Shown here piece by piece: positions 1 to 7,329 of a stretch of DNA of 32,422 nt. The position numbers and the translations under genes were made by a program. How positions within the stretch are numbered: position 1 is the stretch's first letter; every line of letters starts with the position of its first letter. A model generated the notes under the pieces. That model saw only the letters and a program-made list of their open reading frames with translations. It was not told the origin of the DNA and ran no database searches. This DNA comes from a virus, in the IMG/VR virus record IMGVR_UViG_3300036770_000539, positions 1 to 32,422 of that record; one strand, written 5' to 3'.

Positions 1-843
1 ACCCATTGACCAAACTCCTGTGCTTTCTCCGTTAATGTTGTTTTCGCTATGGTGTGAAACTTGGTGGTTATGTCCAAAGATAGTAGAAGATTTAGCCTTT
101 AAGAACATCCCTCTTGCTGGGTTAACAGGACTAAATACACTCTCACCCATTTCGTGACCGTGTAATACATTTAACTTGCCCAACTTTATAATCTCTCTGT
201 TTACTAACTCAATTTTAAACTCACTCAAAGAAAGCAAGTTTTCAAACTTTAGATTGTCAACGTCACTAAACTCTTTTGCTTGTCTTAAAAGAAAGTTTTT
301 AACTCTCTCTTCGTGGTTACCTAATTTGTAGTAAATAGGAATCTCAGGGAATAACTCTCTTAGGTAAGTGAAAAATGCTTTAGTCATTTCTATCTCTTCT
401 CGTAAAGATGGCATACCAACTTCTTTAATGAAAGAACTAACGGGATAGCAGTCCATGACATCCCCATTAAGAACAATGCAGTCAACGTCGTTATTTAAAC
501 CCCATTCTAAAGCTGTGGTTAAAGCGTCTTCATCGTGGTAAGGTATGTGTATATCTGATAGAATTAAATAGCGTCCTTGAACTAAATGAACATTCTGCAT
601 CTCTTTGTTGTGAGATTGCACTTTAAGTTTTTGCAAACCTTCTTGTATGGTAGATTTCGTGTGCATTTTTGCGTATTTAAAGTTTTTAACTCCCATAGAT
701 CCAGTAACGTGTCTAATACTACTTCTTATAGATTCAATTGTACCAATAGTTGGGTTTTCTTCAAGTATTATTTTAGCTAAAGTTCTTTTTGGGTGATCAG
801 GGTACTTCTCAATGTAGTGATAAACTATGTCTTGCATTTTCAT
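1..843 (-). CDS. Calcineurin-like metallophosphoesterase, 5' part (residues 1-281)
   Basis: This gene has no stop inside the left edge; it continues from the right end of the window (stop at 32278-32280), giving a 326-residue protein. The metallophosphoesterase motifs are in order: D-I-H (residues 97-99), G-D (127-128), G-N-H-E (175-178), H-G-H (228-230) and G-H-N-H (257-260). These are the metal ligands of a two-metal phosphoesterase fold. The first ~50 residues look like a small helical DNA-binding-type domain (KRTLAKI, SSIRHVTG), an arrangement seen in phage enzymes of this family. Its ATG overlaps the stop of the upstream gene as ATGA. It probably hydrolyses a phosphodiester or phosphomonoester; the substrate cannot be told from sequence. 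The family call is firm. Confidence 0.93.
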   Translation of the reverse strand, partial: MKMQDIVYHYIEKYPDHPKRTLAKIILEENPTIGTIESIRSSIRHVTGSMGVKNFKYAKMHTKSTIQEGLQKLKVQSHNKEMQNVHLVQGRYLILSDIHIPYHDEDALTTALEWGLNNDVDCIVLNGDVMDCYPVSSFIKEVGMPSLREEIEMTKAFFTYLRELFPEIPIYYKLGNHEERVKNFLLRQAKEFSDVDNLKFENLLSLSEFKIELVNREIIKLGKLNVLHGHEMGESVFSPVNPARGMFLKAKSSTIFGHNHQVSHHSENNINGESTGVWSMG

Positions 844-1163
844 AGTAATATTGACAAAATCAAAACAGACCAACTGATAATACAAAAATCTCTGTACCTA
901 TTTAGTTGACCTTTTATTTCAAAGTTGTCGTTCTTTAGTTTGATTATTTGACTGTGCTGCTCTTGAATTGTGGCACTATCTAAACTCGCCAAAACTATGT
1001 ATTTTTCCTGTTTTTGGCGGCATTTGTGAAGTTCTAACAGACGCAAATTAATTTCTTTTATCGTGCTGTCTGAGTATTGACAGAAGACTCTCTGTGGTGT
1101 TAACAGAAGTAATGCTATCAGCAAAGACTTTGTAAATACTGTCGTGCTTTTTTTCAATCTCAT
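840..1163 (-). CDS. Signal peptide / coiled-coil / C-terminal TM protein, possible outer spanin partner
   Basis: A 107-residue protein. It begins with a basic stretch and a hydrophobic segment (about residues 13-28, LLIALLLLTPQRVFCQ) typical of a signal sequence. A charged, probably coiled-coil middle follows (about 33-90), then a short hydrophobic C-terminus (FCIISWSVLILSILL). The gene starts 116 bases inside the gene before it, in another frame. The nested start recalls Rz/Rz1 spanin pairs. A cysteine follows the signal segment (VFC-Q), but it is not a clean lipobox, so outer-membrane attachment is not shown. Such signal-coil-TM proteins are common next to lysis genes in Bacteroidota phages. 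The lysis role is inferred from topology and position only. Confidence 0.6.
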   Translation of the reverse strand: MRLKKSTTVFTKSLLIALLLLTPQRVFCQYSDSTIKEINLRLLELHKCRQKQEKYIVLASLDSATIQEQHSQIIKLKNDNFEIKGQLNRYRDFCIISWSVLILSILL

Positions 1164-1308
1164 AGATTTCTCTGATAATTATTAGCCTACTCGTATCAGG
1201 TTGGGATGTCGCAGTAGGATTCGAGGTAGGGCGTGTTAACACTAACACTAATAGAATGACCAGCAACAACGTCTGTGCTGCTATCAAAAAATGGTTCTGC
1301 TGCTGCAT
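1048..1308 (-). CDS. N-terminal TM plus coiled-coil protein, possible inner spanin
   Basis: An 86-residue protein with one strong N-terminal membrane segment (about residues 8-25, LIAAQTLLLVILLVLVL). A proline/threonine-rich linker and a charged helical tail (IREIYEIEKKHDSIYKV) follow. This is the topology of an inner-membrane spanin (Rz type), but there is no recognisable family motif. The only ATG gives a 113-base overlap with the end of the preceding gene, and the next gene starts inside this one. Three genes in three staggered frames therefore share this stretch, which is unusual compression even for this phage. Confidence 0.6.
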   Translation of the reverse strand: MQQQNHFLIAAQTLLLVILLVLVLTRPTSNPTATSQPDTSRLIIIREIYEIEKKHDSIYKVFADSITSVNTTESLLSILRQHDKRN

Positions 1309-1633
1309 TTACAATAAGTTCAAAATCTGTTTCAGTCACGTTTCTTCTAAGAAGTGTGACAATGTCTAAAATAATTCCTGCACTATCACTAAGCACTTCG
1401 ATAGTGTTAGAGCTACTTTCAAAGGCTCTATCCATTACCATAAGTTCAAAGTTGTAAGTGACTAATCTTGTTTCTGTGTTAAACTGAAAACCATTAGGAA
1501 CTAACCAAACGAGAGGGTAGTATTTAACCTCTTCAACTGCAAAATCAAAGTCAGCCCCTACTGCGAACTTTCCCACCATTTTGTGGGACTCTGCTTGAGT
1601 CTGAATTTTTTGGATAATCTGATTTAACGTCAT
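1196..1633 (-). CDS. Probable tail terminator / neck protein
   Basis: A 145-residue protein that starts with an amphipathic helix (LNQIIQKIQTQAESH). A mostly beta region follows, with an 'YNFELMVMDR' strand and a helix-rich centre. This pattern, and its place after the portal and connector genes, fits the small tail-terminator or neck proteins of siphoviruses. I see no catalytic motif. The last ~38 codons overlap the downstream membrane-protein gene. The call is by position and general form, not by a diagnostic motif. Confidence 0.55.
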   Translation of the reverse strand: MTLNQIIQKIQTQAESHKMVGKFAVGADFDFAVEEVKYYPLVWLVPNGFQFNTETRLVTYNFELMVMDRAFESSSNTIEVLSDSAGIILDIVTLLRRNVTETDFELIVNAAAEPFFDSSTDVVAGHSISVSVNTPYLESYCDIPT

Positions 1634-1671
1634 AAAGTTTAATTAGTTTCTGTTCGTTTTTTAACCGCCAT

Positions 1672-2229
1672 TTATTCTTGTGGGAAGTCATAGTTATAAA
1701 AGCAATCGTCATCTGTGCCAGGCATATACATTCCACCAAACAAAGCCGTGTTTTTTGGTTTGATGACATCGAAGCCACTACCAGGATTTAAATACTTAGG
1801 GTAAATCTGTGGGTACTCCTTTAAAAAGTTACGCAATCTTTCAGCGTAATACTCAGCCTTGTCTCTGTAGCGTTGTTCTATTAGAGTTAATTCCTGAGGT
1901 GTAACAGGTTGAGCAAACTCTGCCTGTCTTGAACTTACGGACTTATTCAAGAATTTAAAAGTCATCGGAAGCATTGACTCTACAAGAGTGTAGTACTTCA
2001 AGCAAGGTGCTATATATGAATCTAAAAGAGTCGTATTGTCAGCAGTTACAGAACCATCAAAAGTCTGCTGTTGCAGTTCGTCATATATACCGCTACCAAT
2101 GATGTCACGAATATACACTTCTTGTGCCTCTTTTATAGCACTTTTAAGTAATTTATCATCAAGATTTTCATTGATGGGTGTGTTATCCTTTAAAAAGGTA
2201 ACTGAAATGAAATATACAAAGTTAGCCAT
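1672..2229 (-). CDS. Head-tail connector protein (DUF6712-like)
   Basis: A 185-residue protein. After a short N-terminal strand it is largely helical: DDKLLKSAIKEAQEVYIRD, then 'IIGSGIYDEL', a 'YIAPCLKYYTLVESM' helix and a long 'RYRDKAEYYAERL' helix. This resembles the helical-bundle head completion/adaptor proteins of Bacteroidota phages. It follows the portal gene with an 8-base overlap, the usual place for an adaptor that docks under the portal. No enzyme motif is present. A 10-codon ATG micro-ORF overlaps its stop at 1671 and was not annotated. Confidence 0.62.
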   Translation of the reverse strand: MANFVYFISVTFLKDNTPINENLDDKLLKSAIKEAQEVYIRDIIGSGIYDELQQQTFDGSVTADNTTLLDSYIAPCLKYYTLVESMLPMTFKFLNKSVSSRQAEFAQPVTPQELTLIEQRYRDKAEYYAERLRNFLKEYPQIYPKYLNPGSGFDVIKPKNTALFGGMYMPGTDDDCFYNYDFPQE

Positions 2230-4000
2230 TGATTTTTCTTCTTAATAATTGTGATTTCCAAATGTGTCTGCAGTAAGGTACGTGAATAGCAGGAGAAGAG
2301 CCTTTTACTGTCATCCAACCGCCTCTTCTTTCCCAAGCTGAATAACCAGGCTCATTATATTCTGCAGCCAAAATAGAACTGATTTGGTCGATGTCCTCTC
2401 TTGAATAAACTCTATTCAATGAAATTAATCTTCTGCAAAAATCTCTTGAAGTAGGAATAATTTCAGAGCCGCTTATTCCAGGTGCTTTTTCGTAGGTATA
2501 ACGCACTACAAGTTCAGTTCCTAAGCCTGAATCAACAAGCGTCTTAGTTCCTTGCTCTGTTACGTTTAAAATGTTATCTGCTGAGGTGATTAAGCCGTCA
2601 TTGATAAGTTTGGTTACTGCCTCCGCTACTTTGTCAGCATCTTGCTTAATGTTGTTCGCAAGGTCTTGAAGTGTTAACTCTGTGTTTCCGTTCAGAAACT
2701 GCAGAATGATAAGTTCAAGAGCAGAGGCAAAATCAAAAGGGACTTTTTCAAACTTAGAAGCTAATTCACCGAATTGCTCAAATACTGCAAGGTCTTTGTC
2801 GTCATCCCAGCCGAAAGGATTGTGATTGCAATTAGAATGTGAAGACATTGCAACGGTGTCACTCATGCCTAATTCTCTTCGTGCTTCAGCTTGTGAGATA
2901 ATGCCTTTCTCAAATAGTTCAACATAGTTCAAACCGATAGGAGGCTTATTTTTACTTTTTAGGGTTACAGGCACAATAAACTTAAAAATAGAAGTCAACG
3001 CTCTATCCATTTGAGTCTGACGTGGTTCAATGTATGCAGTTTGGAAAGCCTCGTAAGCCTCAATTAGTTCTGAACGTCCACCAAGTTGCCCTTCTGTTTT
3101 GATACCAAACAACATCGGAGAGGTTACACGATGAGCCATCAATATTTCCTGCTGAACTGTTTGGTTTAATAGGTCAAACTGCTTGTCGAAATCAGATGGT
3201 GCTAAGTTATTGACAACTGACGGAGTTTCGTTTGGATCGTTAAACTGAATGATTATAGAACCTGCATTATCTGTGCCGCTAAAGTTTTCTTTGAAACGCT
3301 TAATAGTCTGTCTCATCTCTTCAGGTGTAGGAACGCCTTTGAAGAGTTGTAAGAGAGTTTGTGCAGAGAAACCACTCTTTATACTATTAAGGTGGAAATT
3401 TGCAATCTCAGTGTCTATTTCGATGTATTTTAAAGCACTTTGATAAGGTGCAGTAGGATATTCCCCTTGACCTGCTTTGTACATTTTAAAATAGTACAAC
3501 TGCTTATTCTCACGGGTAATGGGATTCCAGCAATAATAATAAATAGGATCTAACTTTCTATCGCTCCAATCTTCAGCGTACCAATAGTGACCGTCAAGAG
3601 AAATACGGACATTTTGAAATGGCAAGTGATAAATCTCAGCTATGGAGGTTTTCGCCTTATTCCAAATAATCTCCAATGCAAATCCATCAAATAGTTCAAG
3701 GTCAGCAGCAATCTTGCTTTTAACGTCATCAAATGACTCGTAAGAGTTAATAGAAGCAAGTCTATCCTTTGCAATGGTTAGTTGCTCTGTGTTGTTGGCT
3801 ATAACCTCAGTTTTGTCACCTGCTATATATTGAGCCTTTTGACTTACGATTGCTCCGTGTTTAGGAGAAGAGTTGTAAAGGTCAATTAACATCTGTGGGT
3901 ACTTGTTATCAGTACCGTATGTGATATAGTTCTTTGCCTTATTTTCTTTGAAAACAGGTATCTTGCTTTCGGCAAAGTTTATTCTTGCAAATTCTGTCAT
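2222..4000 (-). CDS. Portal protein with C-terminal winged-helix and MuF-like domain
   Basis: A 592-residue protein. The first ~410 residues have the character of a phage portal: SPKHGAIVSQKAQYIAGD near the N-terminus, a 'HLPFQNVRI' strand, and the QEILMAHRV / SELIEAYEAFQTAYIEPRQ helices of the stem region. Residues ~430-490 look like a winged-helix domain (LTLQDLANNIKQDADKVAEAV). The last ~90 residues carry SRDFCRRL, YSREDI, W-E-R-R-G-G-W and PYCRHIW, the Cys/His pattern found at the C-terminus of Mu gpF-like minor head proteins. Portal genes are usually separate from gpF genes, so this appears to be a fusion. The gene starts in an ATGA overlap with the small basic gene before it. Confidence 0.85.
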   Translation of the reverse strand: MTEFARINFAESKIPVFKENKAKNYITYGTDNKYPQMLIDLYNSSPKHGAIVSQKAQYIAGDKTEVIANNTEQLTIAKDRLASINSYESFDDVKSKIAADLELFDGFALEIIWNKAKTSIAEIYHLPFQNVRISLDGHYWYAEDWSDRKLDPIYYYCWNPITRENKQLYYFKMYKAGQGEYPTAPYQSALKYIEIDTEIANFHLNSIKSGFSAQTLLQLFKGVPTPEEMRQTIKRFKENFSGTDNAGSIIIQFNDPNETPSVVNNLAPSDFDKQFDLLNQTVQQEILMAHRVTSPMLFGIKTEGQLGGRSELIEAYEAFQTAYIEPRQTQMDRALTSIFKFIVPVTLKSKNKPPIGLNYVELFEKGIISQAEARRELGMSDTVAMSSHSNCNHNPFGWDDDKDLAVFEQFGELASKFEKVPFDFASALELIILQFLNGNTELTLQDLANNIKQDADKVAEAVTKLINDGLITSADNILNVTEQGTKTLVDSGLGTELVVRYTYEKAPGISGSEIIPTSRDFCRRLISLNRVYSREDIDQISSILAAEYNEPGYSAWERRGGWMTVKGSSPAIHVPYCRHIWKSQLLRRKING

Positions 4001-4113
4001 CTTCCTTGTCCGTTATATGGTTTAGTTGATTTGTGTTTATTCTTGTGTTTGGTGTGCCTTCTAAGTTTTTTAGTTGGCTTTGCTTTAAATAAGTTAATTT
4101 GCTGCTTTGCCAT
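3997..4113 (-). CDS. Small, very basic protein (38 aa)
   Basis: Translating back from the portal start gives a 38-residue ORF beginning MAKQQINLFKAKPTKKLRRH and ending YNGQGR. About a third of the residues are Lys, Arg or His. It ends in an ATGA overlap with the portal ATG, and its own start overlaps the preceding membrane-protein gene by 20 bases, so it fills an otherwise empty slot in a tightly coupled operon. Short basic proteins ending in GQG-(K/R) occur in this position in related phages. It may bind nucleic acid, but that is a guess from charge only. Confidence 0.7.
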   Translation of the reverse strand: MAKQQINLFKAKPTKKLRRHTKHKNKHKSTKPYNGQGR

Positions 4114-4264
4114 CTTTTGAAAATAAAAGTAGTAAACCTCCGCCAATAAATGCCGTAAACTCAGTTAATGTTGCTTTTTCAAACCACACGAGAATAAAGC
4201 CTACAGCCATAACGCCAAGCCCTAAGGAGGTAGATTTCCAATTTTTAAATATACGGTCAATCAT
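4094..4264 (-). CDS. Small two-TM protein, holin-like
   Basis: A 56-residue ORF starting MIDRIFKNWKSTSLGLGVMA. It has two hydrophobic segments (about residues 13-27 and 36-49, the second rich in Gly/Leu) joined by a short charged turn (WFEKATLTEF), and a polar end (FSKDGKAAN). The 'KNWK(S/T)T-xxG' opening and the 'LLLFSKD' end match a small membrane-protein type common in Bacteroidota phages. Its start overlaps the stop of the preceding 36-residue gene by 8 bases. A holin role is plausible, because it lies beside a second membrane protein, but it is not shown. Confidence 0.72.
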   Translation of the reverse strand: MIDRIFKNWKSTSLGLGVMAVGFILVWFEKATLTEFTAFIGGGLLLLFSKDGKAAN

Positions 4265-4367
4265 TGTATTTATCGTAAGTTTTGTAATCTATATAATGAG
4301 TGTAGCCTTGACAATCTTCAACGATGTAACCTCCTTCTACTTCGTTAATTATTACCCACTCTTTCAT
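4257..4367 (-). CDS. Small hypothetical protein (36 aa)
   Basis: A 36-residue acidic ORF, starting MKEWVIINEVEGGYIVEDCQ. It begins in an ATGA overlap with the preceding holin-like gene and runs 8 bases into the next one. The tight coupling on both sides is the main argument that it is translated. It is likely a small beta-strand protein. I do not recognise the family and infer no function. Confidence 0.6.
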   Translation of the reverse strand: MKEWVIINEVEGGYIVEDCQGYTHYIDYKTYDKYND

Positions 4368-4534
4368 TTTCTTAGTTTTTTAATGTAGTAAATAGCACCA
4401 AGTAAACCTGTAACTATTGCGATAATCCCACCGATAGCAGAGATGATAGGATTCCAAGTCGTTGCAATGCTACTGAAAGCCCCGACAAAGGAGGTTGTTG
4501 TTAAAGCGTTAGCGGTTGTATCAGTTAGTTTCAT
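4364..4534 (-). CDS. Small membrane protein, candidate holin
   Basis: A 56-residue ORF, MKLTDTTANALTTTSFVGAF at its start. A moderately hydrophobic segment (about 14-24) is followed by a strong one (about 32-49, IIAIVTGLLGAIYYI) and a basic tail (KKLRK). This is a typical small-holin layout: short, one or two membrane segments and a positive C-terminus. It overlaps the stop of the gene before by 14 bases and ends in ATGA with the next gene. The lysozyme is far away by coordinates but in the same leftward late operon. Holin function is inferred from form. Confidence 0.7.
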   Translation of the reverse strand: MKLTDTTANALTTTSFVGAFSSIATTWNPIISAIGGIIAIVTGLLGAIYYIKKLRK

Positions 4535-4763
4535 CGAATGGGTTAGGTTGTATTACTTCAAATTCTATTGGTTCACCTAAAATAGGCAGTAAAGATTCGT
4601 CATAGGTTATATACCAAAATTGCGGCTCATTTAATTCTGCAAAGTTATATCCTACCCAATGTTGAGTTACATCATCGGGACTTTTAGGAATGCCATAATA
4701 TGCGTCACATTGTTGACGTGCTGATATTGCTTCGGGTTCGGTTGTGTATTTGTAGCCTTGCAT
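4521..4763 (-). CDS. Hypothetical protein next to tail fibre (80 aa)
   Basis: An 80-residue acidic protein, with 'DAYYGIPKSPDDVTQHWVGY' and 'QFWYITYDESLLPILG' as its most distinctive parts. It starts one base after the tail-fibre stop region (4763 is shared), as expected for a coupled gene. The aromatic-rich, W-Y pattern is like small proteins that follow fibre genes in Bacteroidota phages and may be fibre chaperones or accessory structural proteins. I see no membrane segment or catalytic motif. The function is unknown. Confidence 0.7.
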   Translation of the reverse strand: MQGYKYTTEPEAISARQQCDAYYGIPKSPDDVTQHWVGYNFAELNEPQFWYITYDESLLPILGEPIEFEVIQPNPFDETN

Positions 4764-5749
4764 TAGTAGATAGAGTAAAATGAGTTTATGTTGGTTTCTA
4801 TGCCTGTGCGGTTTGAGGATTGGTTTGATGGATAAAAAATCATTTCCTGCATATTGCCTAAAAAATAAAATTGAATCACATTACTTGCATTTGGAGAACC
4901 TCCAATACTTATCGGTCTATTGGCATTATTTGTACTTGTACTAGCATTTATTGCGTTATTTTCTTGAAATGTCCCCCCATTAGATGCTATTCCACTTCTT
5001 TTTGAAACGGTAGAATTTGACACATCGGAATACAAAGTATTTAAAAATTGAACATTAGCATTTTGATAATTATTTGCAAGGTTAACAACTACATCTAGGT
5101 TAGGTACACCAATCAAATGAAACAATGCGTTATTCCTTGGTATGGTTAATCTATCGTCATATAAATATTGAGCACCATTTTGTAAAACTGTTGAACTATT
5201 CCCCCAAATAGCCATAATTACATTTGGGTCAGATGTATTGCCAATTTTTAAAACTGAAAAATTATAAAAAATACCCGATTGATGCAAAAAGTTCCAATCG
5301 GTCGCAGTCGATGCCGTTAATACATTTGACGTACCGTTGAATTGTGCTGCTGGTTTACCTCCTTCTGTTAACACACTACCACTACTAACTATTTGCGGTT
5401 GATTTGATGCTGTCGTTTGTGTTACATTTCTTCCGTTACCTGATTGGTCATACCAAGTAGTGACAAATCCATTTGTACCGCTACAAAAAGATGTTAGTGA
5501 AGATGTGTCAAGTACATTATCAACAAAGCCGATATTTTGCTCCGTGTTATCTGATGCCCTACGAACACCAATTGCACTACCTGTGTAGGCACTTCTTAAT
5601 TTACGCAAAGAATAGGCAGCAGCCGCACCACTATAAGTGTCAAGTAAATAGGCATAACTACTCCAAACCTCATTAGTGCCTAAATAGACTTTTTGCACCT
5701 CATTAGTGCCTAAATAAACGCTACTTATATCGTTCGTCCCTAACTTCAT
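4763..5749 (-). CDS. Tail fibre / receptor-binding protein with LGTNEV repeats and AbfB-like lectin domain
   Basis: A 328-residue protein. The first 28 residues hold three tandem copies of L-G-T-N-(D/E) (MKLGTNDISSVYLGTNEV and onward), probably the part that attaches to the virion. Residues ~40-110 read AYSLRKLRSAYTGSAIGVRR, then D-N-V-L-D-T-S-S-L and TTWYDQSGNGRNVTQT. This resembles the arabinofuranosidase-B / concanavalin-like domains found in Bacteroidota surface and phage fibre proteins. The rest is Asn/Ser-rich beta structure. It likely binds a host glycan; hydrolysis is not shown. It follows the other fibre gene with one shared base. Confidence 0.78.
   Translation of the reverse strand: MKLGTNDISSVYLGTNEVQKVYLGTNEVWSSYAYLLDTYSGAAAAYSLRKLRSAYTGSAIGVRRASDNTEQNIGFVDNVLDTSSLTSFCSGTNGFVTTWYDQSGNGRNVTQTTASNQPQIVSSGSVLTEGGKPAAQFNGTSNVLTASTATDWNFLHQSGIFYNFSVLKIGNTSDPNVIMAIWGNSSTVLQNGAQYLYDDRLTIPRNNALFHLIGVPNLDVVVNLANNYQNANVQFLNTLYSDVSNSTVSKRSGIASNGGTFQENNAINASTSTNNANRPISIGGSPNASNVIQFYFLGNMQEMIFYPSNQSSNRTGIETNINSFYSIY
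5663..5749 (-). repeat. Tandem repeats coding the LGTN(E/D)V motif
   Basis: The start of the fibre gene contains three imperfect tandem copies of an approximately 30-base unit, each with the + strand core 'gtgcctaaata' or 'gtccctaactt'. Two copies are nearly identical over more than 15 bases. The unit codes for a 10-residue repeat that ends L-G-T-N-E-V. Such a repeat can expand or contract by recombination and so vary the length of the fibre's attachment end. Confidence 0.7.
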
Positions 5750-6795
5750 TAGATAATAAAGTAAAGTGTTGTTGCACTCTTTGTACCTATTGCATCATAT
5801 TCTGCTTGTGTAACGGCAGCCAAAGCCGTAACATCGTAAGTTGCTCCGTCATAGGTAGCAATCTTTGCGTTTAACTGCGTCTGCACCGCACTCGTAACGC
5901 CACTTACATACCCTAACTCAGTAGATGTAACTGAACTGACTGCAACCTTTCCGTTTCCGTCAGATACTAACGCCCTTGAAGCCGTTAAATCTTCGGTGTC
6001 GATAGTTGTTGCTGCTCCTGTTATCGTTGCTTGTTTGCCGTTTAATTGCGTTTGAATGTCGCTTGTTACACTTCCTAAATACTGAAATTCAGCATTTGTA
6101 ACACTTCCATCCGCAATTTTGGTTGCATCAATTCCGCTTGGTAAATCAGTTGCTTCTATATCTGCCCCAGCGGTTACTAAACCTTTTGCGTCATAGGTTA
6201 TCTTCGTTTTTGTCGCTCCTATTATTGCAGAGTTTTCGTCTACTTTACCGTCTAACTGCGTTTGAATTGCAGAGGTTACACCGTTAAGATATTGAAACTC
6301 CGCATTGCTTACACTTCCGTCAGCCAATTTAGCAGCGTCTATTCCTGTTGCAATTTTATCGTTGTTTACAACACCGTTATCTATTGTCCAAGTTGCTCCA
6401 CTTGCAGAAACTGTAATGTCTCCTTTGTCACCGTCAGAGATGCCACCACCTCCAACTGTAATATCTCCGCTACCTAAGAGAGTTTCTCCGTTAATTGTCT
6501 TAATATTAGTGCCGCTAACTAAAGTCGCTTGTTTACCGTTTAAAGCTGATTGTGTCGCACTTGAAATAGGCTTGTCAGCGTCAGCAGTATTGTCCACGTT
6601 ACCCAAACCTACATCACCCTTAACAAGAGTGACTGTTCCCGTTTTACCTGCAACACTTTGAACAGGTGCTTCACTTTTAATTTGAGCAATGCTTATTTTT
6701 TTTGTAGTAGATGCTGAATTGTCAACGATAGGTAGAACGTCGTCTGTTGCTATCGTAACTATGGCATCTAAGGCACTAATTTTTTTATCTGGCAT
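5749..6795 (-). CDS. Tail fibre protein with repeated beta units
   Basis: A 348-residue Ala/Thr/Ser/Gly-rich protein. It opens with KKISALDAIVTIATDDVLPI, a motif common at the start of Bacteroidota phage fibres. A 'SVAGKTGTVTL-KGDVGLGNVDNT' segment follows, known from many phage fibre proteins. Then come at least three repeats of 'DGSV-NAEFQYL-xVTS-IQTQL-GK'. These repeats suggest a trimeric beta-helical or coiled shaft. It shares one base with each neighbouring gene. The opposite strand is open over part of this gene, which is a by-product of its composition. Confidence 0.85.
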   Translation of the reverse strand: MPDKKISALDAIVTIATDDVLPIVDNSASTTKKISIAQIKSEAPVQSVAGKTGTVTLVKGDVGLGNVDNTADADKPISSATQSALNGKQATLVSGTNIKTINGETLLGSGDITVGGGGISDGDKGDITVSASGATWTIDNGVVNNDKIATGIDAAKLADGSVSNAEFQYLNGVTSAIQTQLDGKVDENSAIIGATKTKITYDAKGLVTAGADIEATDLPSGIDATKIADGSVTNAEFQYLGSVTSDIQTQLNGKQATITGAATTIDTEDLTASRALVSDGNGKVAVSSVTSTELGYVSGVTSAVQTQLNAKIATYDGATYDVTALAAVTQAEYDAIGTKSATTLYFII

Positions 6796-7244
6796 TATAG
6801 TAAAATTTTTGAGTCATCTTCTTGAAGCAAGAAATCACCGCTTTCCAACAATAGGTAAGCAATGGTCTCAGGTGCTTCGATTTCGTATATTTTTTCGTTG
6901 AGTTCAACGGTGTATTGCGTCGCTGCTGTCGGATTAAAGTCAACTTTTACAAGCCCTTCTTCTACTAACTCGTTAGCAAGTTCAGGATTTGTATTAACTG
7001 ATGAAGTCTGAGCGTAGATTCTATACAGATATTCTCCTGCATCAAGAGTAACGGTTGCACCTTCTGTAATTGCAAACTCGTTATAACGCTCTTTGTAAGT
7101 AGAAATATCAGTTAAAAGAAAGTTGTATTCTACGGCAGTTAAACGATGTTTAAGGCTAAATAAATAGTAAGGATTAGAGATAGTGGTTTTCTCTGTTAAA
7201 GTCAAATACCAATTCTTGCTCTCTGCCTTATTTATCTGTAGCAT
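6795..7244 (-). CDS. Fibre-associated structural protein
   Basis: A 149-residue, mostly beta protein opening MLQINKAESKNWYLTLTEKT and ending YLLLESGDFLLQEDDSKILL. The ending resembles the 'LLLESG-xLLLE' repeats of Bacteroidota phage structural proteins, and 'TLDAGEYLYRIYAQ' is a recognisable core. It is the first gene after the strong terminator at 7281-7309 and the first of the fibre group, so it may be the adaptor that connects fibres to the tail. The name is by position and pattern only. Confidence 0.68.
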   Translation of the reverse strand: MLQINKAESKNWYLTLTEKTTISNPYYLFSLKHRLTAVEYNFLLTDISTYKERYNEFAITEGATVTLDAGEYLYRIYAQTSSVNTNPELANELVEEGLVKVDFNPTAATQYTVELNEKIYEIEAPETIAYLLLESGDFLLQEDDSKILL

Positions 7245-7259
7245 CTATACTTAAATAAT
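7242..7259 (-). promoter_or_regulatory. Shared 18-base start-region motif, copy 1
   Basis: On the minus strand the bases ATTATTTAAGTATAGATG run up to and include the start codon of the gene at 7244. The identical 18 bases precede the tail gene at 15899. This copy comes just after a strong terminator, so a promoter must lie between 7245 and 7280 if the fibre genes are expressed separately. The motif does not match TAnnTTTG, so it could be a late, phage-specific element or a translation signal. Confidence 0.5.
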
Positions 7260-7280
7260 AAAAATCAATTTTTGGCAAAT

Positions 7281-7309
7281 AAAAAAAGGGTGACCGAAGC
7301 CACCCCTTT
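7281..7309 (-). terminator. Rho-independent terminator with UUCG loop
   Basis: On the minus strand AAGGGGTGGC-TTCG-GTCACCCTT forms a 10-bp stem (two G-U pairs) closed by a UUCG tetraloop, followed by a run of T. It lies directly downstream of the tube-like gene at 7330, which is downstream of the major capsid gene. It should end most transcripts from the capsid region and separate them from the fibre genes. It is the strongest simple terminator in the window. Confidence 0.9.
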
Positions 7310-7329
7310 AATAAAGAAACTATGAAAAC

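Noticed and set aside
1-7. acccatt at both ends as a short terminal repeat or attachment core
   Set aside because: The joined reading frame shows it is only the overlap left by opening a circular assembly.
1642-1671. 10-codon ATG micro-ORF (MAVKKRTETN)
   Set aside because: Too short to support, although its start overlaps the upstream stop and the next gene begins soon after.
1551-1778. 75-codon minus-strand ORF between two structural genes
   Set aside because: It overlaps both genes in another frame and has no recognisable character or start context.
6305-6661. 118-codon plus-strand ORF opposite the tail fibre gene
   Set aside because: It is antisense to a repetitive Ala/Thr-rich gene; its Leu/Pro/Ser composition reflects that gene. 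No start signal.
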